From Acetatifactor sp. (GTDB lineage Bacteria; Bacillota; Clostridia; Lachnospirales; Lachnospiraceae), in the NCBI GenBank assembly GCA_016290775.1, contig JAEEVF010000013.1, positions 42,248-106,247 on the forward strand: 64,000 nucleotides of DNA. Direction: 5' to 3'. The first letter of the stretch is position 1. Each line of letters begins with the position of its first letter. Made by a program: the position numbers and the translations under genes. Shown in pieces: positions 17,757-26,267 of the stretch. The notes below the pieces were generated by a model. The model worked only from the letters and a program-made list of their open reading frames with translations, had not been told where the DNA came from and made no database searches.

Positions 17757-17827
17757 GTGCCATTGGGGACGGTTCCTGGTGGCACAAACGTGCCAAAAAG
17801 AACCGTCCCCAGTGGCACAGGTGGCAC
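17757..17827. repeat. GTGCC repeat pair plus extra partial end (GTGGCACATA)
   Basis: First 62 nt identical to 16371-16432. Confidence 0.95.
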
Positions 17828-17843
17828 ATAGGAGAGGTAAGAA

Positions 17844-18425
17844 ATGGCAAATATTTATATGATTTCGGGGCCGTGTGGATGCGGGAAATCAACGCTGGCG
17901 GATGCATATGCAAAGCATATGGTGAGGGAGGAGAAGCGAGATCAAGTTTACGTGATCCACGGCGATGATTTTCACGCGGGATTTGTGCTGCGGTCCTATG
18001 AGGTAGAAGACTTTTGGCAGAACGGACAGGCTGCGAATCAAATCGAATGGCTTGAGATTTTGAAGTTTAACTGGGAGTGCATCATCGACGTGGCGGGAAA
18101 GGTTCTGGCCCGCGGTTTGGACGTGGTGATCGATTACATTGTTGAAGACGAGCTGCCGCTTTTGCAAAAGCTGGCGAAGGAGCACGAGGCGAAGTTATAT
18201 TATATCGTGCTCACGGCGTCTGCCGAAGCGATCACAAAGCGTATCGAGGAGCGCGGCGACAAGGAAATGGTGGAGAGAGCGCTATTCTTAAAAAACAAGC
18301 TCGATCATCTTCCGGAGAACCAGGGACACCTCTTGGACAACACGGGAAAGACCGTGGAAGAGGAAGTCGCGGAATTGGCAAAAAGCATGGAGAAATACTG
18401 TGCCAAAGGGGACGGTTCTTTTTGA
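17844..18425 (+). CDS. P-loop kinase-like protein; C-terminus encoded by the repeat
   Basis: MISGPCGCGKSTLADAYAKHM Walker A; ends ...MEKYCAKGDGSF* inside the repeat at 18400. Confidence 0.78.
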   Translation: MANIYMISGPCGCGKSTLADAYAKHMVREEKRDQVYVIHGDDFHAGFVLRSYEVEDFWQNGQAANQIEWLEILKFNWECIIDVAGKVLARGLDVVIDYIVEDELPLLQKLAKEHEAKLYYIVLTASAEAITKRIEERGDKEMVERALFLKNKLDHLPENQGHLLDNTGKTVEEEVAELAKSMEKYCAKGDGSF

Positions 18426-18487
18426 CTCATTCAATGGAAAAACAACAAAGAGGAAAACGTGCCAAAAAGAACCGTCCCCAGTGGCAC
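18400..18487. repeat. GTGCC repeat pair, left unit with TGACTCATTC end
   Basis: TGCCAAAGGGGACGGTTCTTTTTGACTCATTC ... GTGCCAAAAAGAACCGTCCCCAGTGGCAC. Confidence 0.93.
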
Positions 18488-18501
18488 GCTGAGAGGAGAA
18501 T

Positions 18502-19035
18502 ATGAAAACAAAAGTTTATTATGACGACGGATCGCTTAAGGTCCGCAGCATGGTGCCGGAGGACGCGAAGGTCTTTTATGACACGTATCTGTCCTATGGC
18601 TGGCACCCGCAGCTGGAGACTTACGAGAATTATTACAAGGAGCAGGAGGCGGGCGAGCGCATCATGTTTATCCCGGAGTATGAAGGCAAGGTCGCAGGGA
18701 TCTGCACGCTTGTCCTAAAGCCTTCGGAGGGTCCGCTGGCGGGCAAGGGATGGCCGGAGATCGTTGATTTCTGCGTGTTCTTTCACCTGCACAAGAAGGG
18801 GATCGGAAATAAGATTTTGGACGTAGTTGAGGCAGAAGCAGCGAAGATTTCGGATCACGTATTTCTGGCGGTTGGCGTGCATAGCGGCTACGGCGCGGCG
18901 CAGAGGATTTACGTAAAGCGAGGGTATATACCGGACGGGACTGGCGTGTGGTATCAGGGAAAGCAGCTGGACCAGTACGCGCCTTGCGTTAACGATGATG
19001 ACTTGCTGCTGTTTATGTCGAAAAAAATCAAGTAA
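18502..19035 (+). CDS. GNAT family N-acetyltransferase
   Basis: EIVDFCVFFHLHKKGIGNKILDVVEAEAAKISDHVFLAVGVHSGYGAAQRIYVKRGYIPDG. Confidence 0.85.
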   Translation: MKTKVYYDDGSLKVRSMVPEDAKVFYDTYLSYGWHPQLETYENYYKEQEAGERIMFIPEYEGKVAGICTLVLKPSEGPLAGKGWPEIVDFCVFFHLHKKGIGNKILDVVEAEAAKISDHVFLAVGVHSGYGAAQRIYVKRGYIPDGTGVWYQGKQLDQYAPCVNDDDLLLFMSKKIK

Positions 19036-19074
19036 CGGGATTCATGTTATGGTAGAATATTCACTGAAGGGGAA

Positions 19075-19104
19075 TGAGCCAAAAAGAACCGTCCCCAGTG
19101 GCAC
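19075..19104. repeat. GTGCC repeat, single unit with ATGAGCC left end
   Basis: GAGCCAAAAAGAACCGTCCCCAGTGGCAC. Confidence 0.92.
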
Positions 19105-19119
19105 GAATTTGGAGGTAAA

Positions 19120-19632
19120 ATGGATAAGGGTAAGATTGTATTTTTGAATGGCGTTACGAGTTCCGGAAAGACGACGATCGTAGAGGCGCTTCAGGAGCGC
19201 AGGGACGTGTTTTTCTATGTGGTCGCAAACGATCTGTTTCAGGAGATGGTGGGCGAGCAATACTTGCAGGAAAACTATTGGAAATATCTTTCCGAAGTGA
19301 TCATCATGATGTATCACACGGCAAAGCTCTACTCCGACATGGGGAAGAACGTGCTGATCGACGGCATTCTTGTGGAGCGCGAGGAGCTAAGGCCCCATTA
19401 TCAAAAGCTCATGGAGATCATGAAGGACAATCCGCTGGACATTGTTGAGGTGTATTGCCCGCTGGAAATCTGCAAGCAGAGAAACATTGAGCGCGGAGAT
19501 CGCTACGAGAGCCAGTCCGAGGAGCAGGCGGAGCTGATGAGCAAGGACATCAAGTATCGCATGCGCGTGGACACGAGCAAGTTCTCCGCGGAGGAATGCG
19601 CGGACATGATCGTGAAGACCTTGTTTGCGTAA
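19120..19632 (+). CDS. Chloramphenicol phosphotransferase-like (CPT family) P-loop protein
   Basis: VFLNGVTSSGKTTIVEALQ...EVYCPLEICKQRNIERGDRYESQSEEQ. Confidence 0.72.
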   Translation: MDKGKIVFLNGVTSSGKTTIVEALQERRDVFFYVVANDLFQEMVGEQYLQENYWKYLSEVIIMMYHTAKLYSDMGKNVLIDGILVEREELRPHYQKLMEIMKDNPLDIVEVYCPLEICKQRNIERGDRYESQSEEQAELMSKDIKYRMRVDTSKFSAEECADMIVKTLFA

Positions 19633-19643
19633 GTGCGACAAGG

Positions 19644-19742
19644 AAATCGCCATGGCATATGCGTGCGAAATGAAGGGACCAGGGGCAAGAGCATCGGAGA
19701 CCTTGAGGCAAATCGCCGTGGCATATGCGCGCGAAATGAAGG
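19644..19742. repeat. 33-nt direct repeat, two copies with 66-nt period (19644-19676, 19710-19742)
   Basis: AAATCGCCATGGCATATGCGTGCGAAATGAAGG vs AAATCGCCGTGGCATATGCGCGCGAAATGAAGG. Confidence 0.9.
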
Positions 19743-19800
19743 AGAAGATCGCAAGCGTCATAAACAAATAAGAACGTAAGAAGTGAGGTTGGATGGAAGC

Positions 19801-20781
19801 ATGAAGAAGTTCGTCGCATTATTGATGGTAATGATCGTTTCCGCAGGGTTACTTTCGGGGTGCTCTGACACGGAGCCCGTGAAATCTGTGGATCCGACGG
19901 AAGTCATTGGGTCAACGGAGCCAGAGGAATCACCCTTGCCATTGGAACCCATTTACGTACGGGAGCTCGACAGCACGGTCCTGGCGAGGCAAGTTAAGGT
20001 TTTTATGGACCATCGGAGGGATTGGACCGTCTGGAGAGATGAGGCGGAAAAATATGATTCGGTTGCATATGGCCTGAATGACAGAGACCATGACGGGCGG
20101 ACGGAGCTGATCATTGCATGCTGGGTTGGCAGTACGAATACTTATGACCTCAAAATTTACGAAATTGATGGGAATGGCGACGGTTACGAGCCGCAGGACG
20201 TGAATTACACGAAGGATCTTCCTGAAAATTATTGGGAAGGGTTTTACTACACTGAAAACAAAGCCGCAAGGCCCCGGACGCCGGTGGGTGATCTGGAAAA
20301 CAGCGATCTCGAAAAAATATTGACGGATACCTATCTCGTTTTTGTGGGAAAGCTTAGCAATGAGGAATTCTATGAGAGGCATATTGCCTTGAACGGTGAT
20401 CGCACCTGTGAGGAATTGCTGCAGGAATCCATTGGAACCTGGGGCCTTTGCATGACGGACACGGAAGGGGACGTTACCTACTATGAGCCGGGCGATCCCT
20501 TTTATAAGACGCTGGTGGTTTCTGAGGATCGGACCATGACCTTGACGGAGGACGCCGGCATGGATTCGGAGTATGTGATCAAGGTAAACCTCCTCGATCA
20601 TGCGGACGGAATGCTGTTTGGAAATTTCGTTCCGAGCCCCGCCGACGGGAAACTCTATGACAGTTTGCTTCTTTCGATCGTGGATCTGGACGTGGAAGGA
20701 CGCCTCGTGATCACCATGGATTGCTGGAACGGATTAGAGTATCTCGCCGGCAGCAGCTGGTACTTCGAACGCGCGGAATAA
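19801..20781 (+). CDS. Lipoprotein, uncharacterised
   Basis: MKKFVALLMVMIVSAGLLSGCSD lipobox (LSGC); DRDHDGRTELIIAC region. Confidence 0.82.
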   Translation: MKKFVALLMVMIVSAGLLSGCSDTEPVKSVDPTEVIGSTEPEESPLPLEPIYVRELDSTVLARQVKVFMDHRRDWTVWRDEAEKYDSVAYGLNDRDHDGRTELIIACWVGSTNTYDLKIYEIDGNGDGYEPQDVNYTKDLPENYWEGFYYTENKAARPRTPVGDLENSDLEKILTDTYLVFVGKLSNEEFYERHIALNGDRTCEELLQESIGTWGLCMTDTEGDVTYYEPGDPFYKTLVVSEDRTMTLTEDAGMDSEYVIKVNLLDHADGMLFGNFVPSPADGKLYDSLLLSIVDLDVEGRLVITMDCWNGLEYLAGSSWYFERAE

Positions 20782-20782
20782 C

Positions 20783-20875
20783 ATGCCAATGGGGACGGTT
20801 CTTTTTGGCACGTTTTGCAAGGGCGTGCGATGAGAAAGGTGAAAACGTGCCAAAAAGAACCGTCCCCATTGGCAC
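20783..20875. repeat. GTGCC repeat pair flanking a 35-nt spacer
   Basis: ATGCCAATGGGGACGGTTCTTTTTGGCACGTTTTGCAAGGGCGTGCGATGAGAAAGGTGAAAACGTGCCAAAAAGAACCGTCCCCATTGGCAC. Confidence 0.95.
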
Positions 20876-20888
20876 GTGGAGGAAGAAT

Positions 20889-21338
20889 ATGAAAATTGAA
20901 CTTAGGGAATTGACGGAAGAGAATCTGCAGGAATGCTGTAAGCTTAAGGTCGCGGAGGATCAAAAGCAGTATATTGATTCGAATGAGAACTCTTGGAATG
21001 CGGCAAAGGAAAATGCAGACGTGGCGCGGCCATTCGCAATTTATTGTGACGGGGAGATGGTGGGGTTTACCATGTTCGCGTTTGAGGAAGATTACGAAGA
21101 TCCGAACGACAGGTATTGGCTTTGGAGGTTCATGATCGATGAATCCTTGCAGGGCAAGGGCTATGGAAAGGCGGCGCTTCAGGTGATCATTCAGTATTTC
21201 AAGGAGCATGGTGCAAATAACATTCGTCTGTCGACCAAGGAGACGAATGTCGGCGCGCTGTCGCTGTACCGCAGGGCCGGCTTTCGCGACACCGGTGAGA
21301 TGAACGATGAAGAGATCGTGTTACAGATGGATTTCTGA
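20889..21338 (+). CDS. GNAT acetyltransferase, spermine/spermidine acetyltransferase (BltD)-like
   Basis: RPFAIYCDGEMVGFTMFAFEED...YWLWRFMIDESLQGKGYGKAALQVII...ETNVGALSLYRRAGFRDTGE; ATG 20889 with GGAGGAAG SD. Confidence 0.85.
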   Translation: MKIELRELTEENLQECCKLKVAEDQKQYIDSNENSWNAAKENADVARPFAIYCDGEMVGFTMFAFEEDYEDPNDRYWLWRFMIDESLQGKGYGKAALQVIIQYFKEHGANNIRLSTKETNVGALSLYRRAGFRDTGEMNDEEIVLQMDF

Positions 21339-21373
21339 GTGTATTGCTAGAGAATATTGTGGGGGAAGAGTAG

Positions 21374-21862
21374 ATGGTTTTATCGGACGAAGGCAAGAGG
21401 GTTTCGAAGATCGACACGTACTTGAATTGTGCGGAGGTTTTTGCGTATCGGAGCACTTGTATCAAGCGAAAGTACGGCGCTGTGATCGTGAAGGATGACG
21501 CCGTCATTTCGACGGGATATAATGGAGCGCCCAGAGGGGAAGAGAATTGTTGCGACATAGGGTACTGCCCGAGGATCGAAAAAGGCTTGCATCAGGGGCA
21601 GGGCTACGAGCTTTGCCGCGCGGTACATGCTGAAGCTAATGCCCTGCTGAACTGTGCGAGGGAACAGACGATTAATGCGGATCTTTATCTGTCGGGCGTC
21701 AACCCGAACGATAATTCCGTCCACAAGGCCAAGCCGTGCCCGCTGTGCGCAAGAATGATCATTCAGGCGGGCATCAGAAACGTGTATCTGAGAACGGGTC
21801 CGAACGCCGGTGATTACACCGTGGTACCCGCAAAAGAACTTAATTGGGTGGTAAAAGAGTAA
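21374..21862 (+). CDS. Deoxycytidylate (dCMP) deaminase-like protein
   Basis: HAEANALLNCA and PCPLCARMI zinc motifs. Confidence 0.87.
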   Translation: MVLSDEGKRVSKIDTYLNCAEVFAYRSTCIKRKYGAVIVKDDAVISTGYNGAPRGEENCCDIGYCPRIEKGLHQGQGYELCRAVHAEANALLNCAREQTINADLYLSGVNPNDNSVHKAKPCPLCARMIIQAGIRNVYLRTGPNAGDYTVVPAKELNWVVKE

Positions 21863-21878
21863 TTTGGAGGAAAAAAGA

Positions 21879-22331
21879 ATGAGTGAATTACAATATAAGA
21901 CATTACGGGAGATCCCCGAAAAGAAGGACATGGCAGCGCAGTGGTTCCACGAGAAATGGGGCGTGCCGAAGGAAGCATATTTGGAGTGCATTGATGCATA
22001 TCTAGCCGGCGAGACCGAATATGGTTGGTACCTGTGCTTTGACGGCGAGGACATCATCGGCGGCATGGGCGTGATCGAGAATGATTTCCATGACAGGAAG
22101 GACCTCGCGCCCAACGTTTGCGCGGTATATGTCAACGAAGACCGCAGATGCCAAGGCATCGCGGGCAAGTTACTGAACTTTGTGGTAGAAGACCAGAAGG
22201 CGCATGGCATTACGCCAATCTATCTTGTGACGGATCACATTGGATTCTACGAGCGCTACGGCTGGGAGTTCCTGTGTATGGCGCAGGGCGACGGCGAGCC
22301 CGAGCCTACGAGAGTGTACGTGCACAGATAG
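21879..22331 (+). CDS. GNAT family N-acetyltransferase
   Basis: NVCAVYVNEDRRCQGIAGKLLNFVVEDQKAHGITPIYLVTDHIGFYERYGWEFLC. Confidence 0.87.
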   Translation: MSELQYKTLREIPEKKDMAAQWFHEKWGVPKEAYLECIDAYLAGETEYGWYLCFDGEDIIGGMGVIENDFHDRKDLAPNVCAVYVNEDRRCQGIAGKLLNFVVEDQKAHGITPIYLVTDHIGFYERYGWEFLCMAQGDGEPEPTRVYVHR

Positions 22332-22451
22332 TGTGCCAAGGCGTGCCACTGGGGACGGCGTGCCACTGGGGACGGTTCTTTTTGGTACGTTTTGCAAGGG
22401 CGTGCGATGAGAAGGTGAAAACGTGCCAAAAAGAACCGTCCCCAGTGGCAC
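22332..22451. repeat. GTGCC repeat: truncated starts plus pair flanking the same spacer as 20783-20875
   Basis: GTGCCAAGGCGTGCCACTGGGGACGGCGTGCCACTGGGGACGGTTCTTTTTGGTACGTTTTGCAAGGGCGTGCGATGAGAAGGTGAAAACGTGCCAAAAAGAACCGTCCCCAGTGGCAC. Confidence 0.95.
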
Positions 22452-22469
22452 GTAAAGAAGGGGGAGCAT

Positions 22470-23894
22470 ATGAGAAAGGAATTTTTGGCGGTATTCAGTG
22501 GTTTTCCGGAGCATCACTTTTCGAAGGAGATCACGGAGCGTCTTCGCGCGGAACTGACGGAGCGAAAGAACATCGTGTTTATCACTGCATGTCCGCTTGA
22601 TTATGAGCAAAATGATGACGACTGCGATGGCATGTACGAGATGTTTGCGGAGCAGGGACTGCCGTTTGAAAAGCACTGTGTGATCGACAAGCGCACGGAG
22701 CCAGAGGTGGCGAAGGAGCTGGTGGAAAACGCGGACTGTATTTTCCTGATGGGCGGAGGCGTCTGTGAGGAACAGCTCGATCTGATCCGCGAGAAGGGCT
22801 GCTATGATGCCTTGCTGGATTGTCATGCAGCGATCTTCGGCGTGAGCGCTGGGTCGATGAACATGGCGCGAAAGACGGTGGATTTCTTCGAATCCATGGA
22901 GGCGTTTGACGGGCTCGGGCTTACGAATATTACGGTGAGTTGTCATCATGACCCGGAGGATACTTGGCGTTTTGAGCAGACGCTTCGGATGTCCGAGGAC
23001 CGCACGGTATATGCCATGGAGGACATGAGCGCGTTCTTCATCAAGGGTGGTCGGATTGACGTTGTCGGTACGATCTACAGGGTGAAGGACAGGGAGCTAC
23101 AGCTCCTTACTGAGGAAGGGATCAAAGAACTGGAGCAGGACGAGTTTCGAAGAGTGTTTGATACGATCCCGGATCAGTTTGACAAATTTCGCCCGCGCTA
23201 CAGCGATGAACTCTTTGCATATCTGATCGCCGAAGCAGGGATCGGGCCTGGCAAGCGCGTTTTGGAAATCGGACCTGGAACGGGACAGGCGACGGAGCCG
23301 GTGCTTCGGACTGGCTGCGAATATCATGCCATCGAGCTTGGCGAGCACCTGTATCGCAAGATGCAAGAGAAGTACGGAAAACTGCCGAACTTTAACATCG
23401 TGAATGACGATTTCATCACGCATGATTTCGGCGACATGAAATTCGACATGATCTATTCGGCGGCCACGATCCAGTGGATTCCGGAGGCGATCGCATATAC
23501 CAAGACTTTTGATCTTTTAAAACCTGGCGGAACGTTGGCGATGATGCTGACAAGCGCCGAATATAAGTCGGACAACGAGGCACTTTACGAGAAGATCCAG
23601 ACATTGTACGACCGTTACTACAAGCCTGACATCCCTTATAAACGGGGGGCCTTCCGTTACACGGCAGCGCCAGAGTACGGATTTTCGGAGGTGGAACGGC
23701 ATGATTTCAAGGGACAGCGTGTGTTCACGGCGGATGAATATGTTGCATTTTCCGGAACGCACTGCGACCATATCGTGATCCCAGAGCCTTTGCGTACGGA
23801 GTTCTTTGAAGGCTTGAGGAAGGCAGTATTGGAAGCGGGTGATCGGATCGTTTTCAATGACACCCATGTCCTGTATCTCACGAAAAAGCCTTAA
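22470..23894 (+). CDS. Fusion: peptidase S51 (class-I GATase-like) domain plus SAM methyltransferase domain
   Basis: ADCIFLMGGGVCEEQL...IFGVSAGSMNMA (S51 Ser elbow) then KRVLEIGPGTGQATEPVL...IYSAATIQWIPEAIAYTKTFDLLKPGGTLAMML. Confidence 0.85.
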   Translation: MRKEFLAVFSGFPEHHFSKEITERLRAELTERKNIVFITACPLDYEQNDDDCDGMYEMFAEQGLPFEKHCVIDKRTEPEVAKELVENADCIFLMGGGVCEEQLDLIREKGCYDALLDCHAAIFGVSAGSMNMARKTVDFFESMEAFDGLGLTNITVSCHHDPEDTWRFEQTLRMSEDRTVYAMEDMSAFFIKGGRIDVVGTIYRVKDRELQLLTEEGIKELEQDEFRRVFDTIPDQFDKFRPRYSDELFAYLIAEAGIGPGKRVLEIGPGTGQATEPVLRTGCEYHAIELGEHLYRKMQEKYGKLPNFNIVNDDFITHDFGDMKFDMIYSAATIQWIPEAIAYTKTFDLLKPGGTLAMMLTSAEYKSDNEALYEKIQTLYDRYYKPDIPYKRGAFRYTAAPEYGFSEVERHDFKGQRVFTADEYVAFSGTHCDHIVIPEPLRTEFFEGLRKAVLEAGDRIVFNDTHVLYLTKKP

Positions 23895-23933
23895 CGTCCA
23901 CAGAACTAAATCGAGATTTGTGGAGGAAAAAAT

Positions 23934-24431
23934 ATGATACATTTGGAGAAAATTGATTCAACTAACATATGGGAGATTGTTGATCTGAAGGTCTTCAAAA
24001 CTCAGAAAAGCTTCGTTGCGGCAAACTGGGTAAGTATTGTTCAAGCATACGGCGTTCGGGATTCGGCTACGGCCGCGTTTCCTTTTGCCATCTATAATGA
24101 CAAAAGACCAGTTGGGTTCCTGATGATCGGTTTTAACGAGGCTGCGATGTATGAAAATTGGGATGACGTTGAAGCACCAAAGATACTTGTCAACAACTAC
24201 TCCCTCTGGCGTTTGATGATCGACAAGCGATATCAAAAACGCGGTTACGGCAGAGAAGCGATAAAACTTGCTCTCGACTTTATCAGAACGTGGCCCTGCG
24301 GAAAGGCTGAGTATTGCTCCCTTTCTTACGAGCCGGAGAACGAGGTGGCAAGAGAGTTATATCGTTCCTTAGGATTTGTGGAAAATGGCGAAATGGACGG
24401 CGAAGAAATCGTCGCAGTGTTGAAACTGTAA
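23934..24431 (+). CDS. GNAT acetyltransferase, BltD-like
   Basis: FPFAIYNDKRPVGFLMIGFNEA...YSLWRLMIDKRYQKRGYGREAIKLALDFI...ENEVARELYRSLGFVENGE. Confidence 0.87.
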   Translation: MIHLEKIDSTNIWEIVDLKVFKTQKSFVAANWVSIVQAYGVRDSATAAFPFAIYNDKRPVGFLMIGFNEAAMYENWDDVEAPKILVNNYSLWRLMIDKRYQKRGYGREAIKLALDFIRTWPCGKAEYCSLSYEPENEVARELYRSLGFVENGEMDGEEIVAVLKL

Positions 24432-24469
24432 TACGGAGGGCGTTAAATTCGGGTTGGAGGTCGGATGAT

Positions 24470-24883
24470 ATGAAGTGTGAACTTTTAGCAGAATCAAATC
24501 TTGCGTTGCTGCCGGATTTTATTGATGACATGAACACAAAATACGACGTGACCGTGCTGAAAGCGTTTTTGGATGAAAAGAACGCATACGGATATATTGC
24601 CGTAGACGACGGAAAGGCAATTGGATTTGCATACGGTTATGTATTAAATGAGCCCGATGGACGAAAGACCTTTTATCTGCATGCGATAGATATTATGGCC
24701 GGTTATCAGAATCTTGGTTACGGTACGGAATTGGTCAGATTTGTGTATGCACATTCAAAAAGCCTGGGTTGCCGCAAAATGTTTTTGATGACAAACGCCG
24801 GCAACGTGTCTGCCTGCAGATGCTATGAAAAGGCGGGTGGAACAAGCGTTGCTGACGTTGCCATGTATGAATACAAGAAATGA
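24470..24883 (+). CDS. GNAT family N-acetyltransferase
   Basis: LHAIDIMAGYQNLGYGTELVRFVYAHSKSLGCRKMFLMTNAGNVSACRCYEKAGG; ATG 24470. Confidence 0.83.
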   Translation: MKCELLAESNLALLPDFIDDMNTKYDVTVLKAFLDEKNAYGYIAVDDGKAIGFAYGYVLNEPDGRKTFYLHAIDIMAGYQNLGYGTELVRFVYAHSKSLGCRKMFLMTNAGNVSACRCYEKAGGTSVADVAMYEYKK

Positions 24884-24925
24884 TTCGGCATGTAATATGA
24901 TCAACAGAAAATCGGGGGTTGTTGA

Positions 24926-24994
24926 TTAGCTGAAAACATGATCGCCATGGGAGAAGATCCCACGATGTTTGTCTACATGGAGCGGAAGAAATAA
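24926..24994 (+). pseudogene. Short orphan coding tail LAENMIAMGEDPTMFVYMERKK*
   Basis: Stop-free 22-codon stretch with protein-like composition after an in-frame stop, before the DUF3795 gene. Confidence 0.3.
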
Positions 24995-25011
24995 TCTTTG
25001 GGGGATATGAA

Positions 25012-25314
25012 ATGACGGATTTTTCAAAGATAACCGCATGTGGTGAATGCTGCGAGAGATGTGCGAAGAAAAAAGACGGGAGATGTCTTGGATGCATAGA
25101 GGCGAAGGGGCGAGTTCCGGAATGGGCGCAGTCAGGGATTTGCAGAGTGTATGCCTGTTGCGAGGAGTATCAAGCGCAGTTTTGCGGATTGTGCAGCGAA
25201 TTCCCTTGTGAAAAGCTTCCGCAGATGATCCCGTGGAATCCGGACATTGTAAATCATCTCTCGAGACTGCGGGATGAATATTACAAGCAGAGCGTGAAGG
25301 AAGAGGAAATATGA
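25012..25314 (+). CDS. DUF3795-like cysteine-rich protein
   Basis: CGECCERCAKKKDGRCLGC...GICRVYACCEEYQAQFCGLCSEFPCEKL. Confidence 0.78.
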   Translation: MTDFSKITACGECCERCAKKKDGRCLGCIEAKGRVPEWAQSGICRVYACCEEYQAQFCGLCSEFPCEKLPQMIPWNPDIVNHLSRLRDEYYKQSVKEEEI

Positions 25315-25880
25315 GCAGAACGACAATCATATTCGTGCGTCATGCGCAGTCCGTATATGGGAGTGATGACAGAAACAGGCCGCTGACTGAGGAAGGACTT
25401 CGGGATCGTGGCATTGTTCTTGAAACCTTGAAGGACAGGCAGATAGATGGCTTCCTGTGTAGCCCGTACAAGCGGAGCCTTGATACGATCGCGCCGACGG
25501 CGGAGTTCTTTGGCATGGAGATCAAGACGGACGAGCGATTTCGCGAGAGGAAAAGCGGGAATTTCGAACCAGACTTTTTGGAAAAAAGGTGGGCCGATTT
25601 TCACTTCGCTGAAGAGAATGGAGAATGCCTTGCATCTGTGCAAGTGCGTAATATGGAGGCTTTTCTGGAAGTGCTTCGTGACTATACAGGAAAAACGGTG
25701 GTCATTGGAACGCATGGAACGGCTCTCAGCATGATCTTGAATCATTATGATCCGAAATTTGGTTTGAAAGATTTCCTTCGGATCGTGAAATGGATGCCGT
25801 ATGTCATCGAGATGGTTTTTGAAGAAGACAAGCTTTTGGAGACGCGCGAGTTGGCGTATGTTGATAAGGGGTTATCTTAA
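25311..25880 (+). CDS. Histidine phosphatase family protein
   Basis: IIFVRHAQSVYG...IDGFLCSPYKRSLDT...VVIGTHGTAL. Confidence 0.87.
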   Translation: MSRTTIIFVRHAQSVYGSDDRNRPLTEEGLRDRGIVLETLKDRQIDGFLCSPYKRSLDTIAPTAEFFGMEIKTDERFRERKSGNFEPDFLEKRWADFHFAEENGECLASVQVRNMEAFLEVLRDYTGKTVVIGTHGTALSMILNHYDPKFGLKDFLRIVKWMPYVIEMVFEEDKLLETRELAYVDKGLS

Positions 25881-25896
25881 ATAAAGTCAATAAAAA

Positions 25897-25925
25897 TTGA
25901 CAAATGCACAAAATTAGTATAATAT
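25897..25925 (+). promoter_or_regulatory. Promoter of hipBA-like operon (TTGACA ... TATAATAT)
   Basis: TTGACA 25897-25902; TAATAT 25920-25925 (17-nt spacer) or TATAAT 25918-25923. Confidence 0.65.
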
Positions 25926-25948
25926 TATCGACATAAGGAGATGATATT

Positions 25949-26263
25949 ATGGCAAAGAAATCGGTTGTTTTATTACCTGATACATTAGAGATACTTGAGA
26001 AAATGGGTTTACAGATCAAGTATGCGAGATTGCGGCGAAAACTATCTGCGGAATTGGTTGCTGAGAGAGCAGGAATAAGTCGCGCGACCTTAGTGGCAAT
26101 AGAAAAAGGCGCGCCTTCAGTTGCGATAGGATGTTACGCAGCCGTCTTGCATGCACTTAATTACATGGATAAAGATTTATTATTGGTTGCTCAAGATGAT
26201 GTTTTAGGGCGAACGCTTCAAGATTTAAATCTAACTGTCAAGAAGCGTGTGAGGAAGGGGTAA
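25949..26263 (+). CDS. HipB-like XRE helix-turn-helix antitoxin
   Basis: GLQIKYARLRRKLSAELVAERAGISRATLVAIEKGAPSVAIGCYAAVLHAL HTH; adjacent to HipA. Confidence 0.85.
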   Translation: MAKKSVVLLPDTLEILEKMGLQIKYARLRRKLSAELVAERAGISRATLVAIEKGAPSVAIGCYAAVLHALNYMDKDLLLVAQDDVLGRTLQDLNLTVKKRVRKG

Positions 26264-26267
26264 TGCT

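Noticed and set aside
20721-20888. N-terminal extension of the 20889 GNAT through the repeat (CQWGRFFLARFARACDEKGENVPKRTVPIGT)
   Set aside because: Overlaps the lipoprotein CDS and a good SD/ATG exists at 20889.
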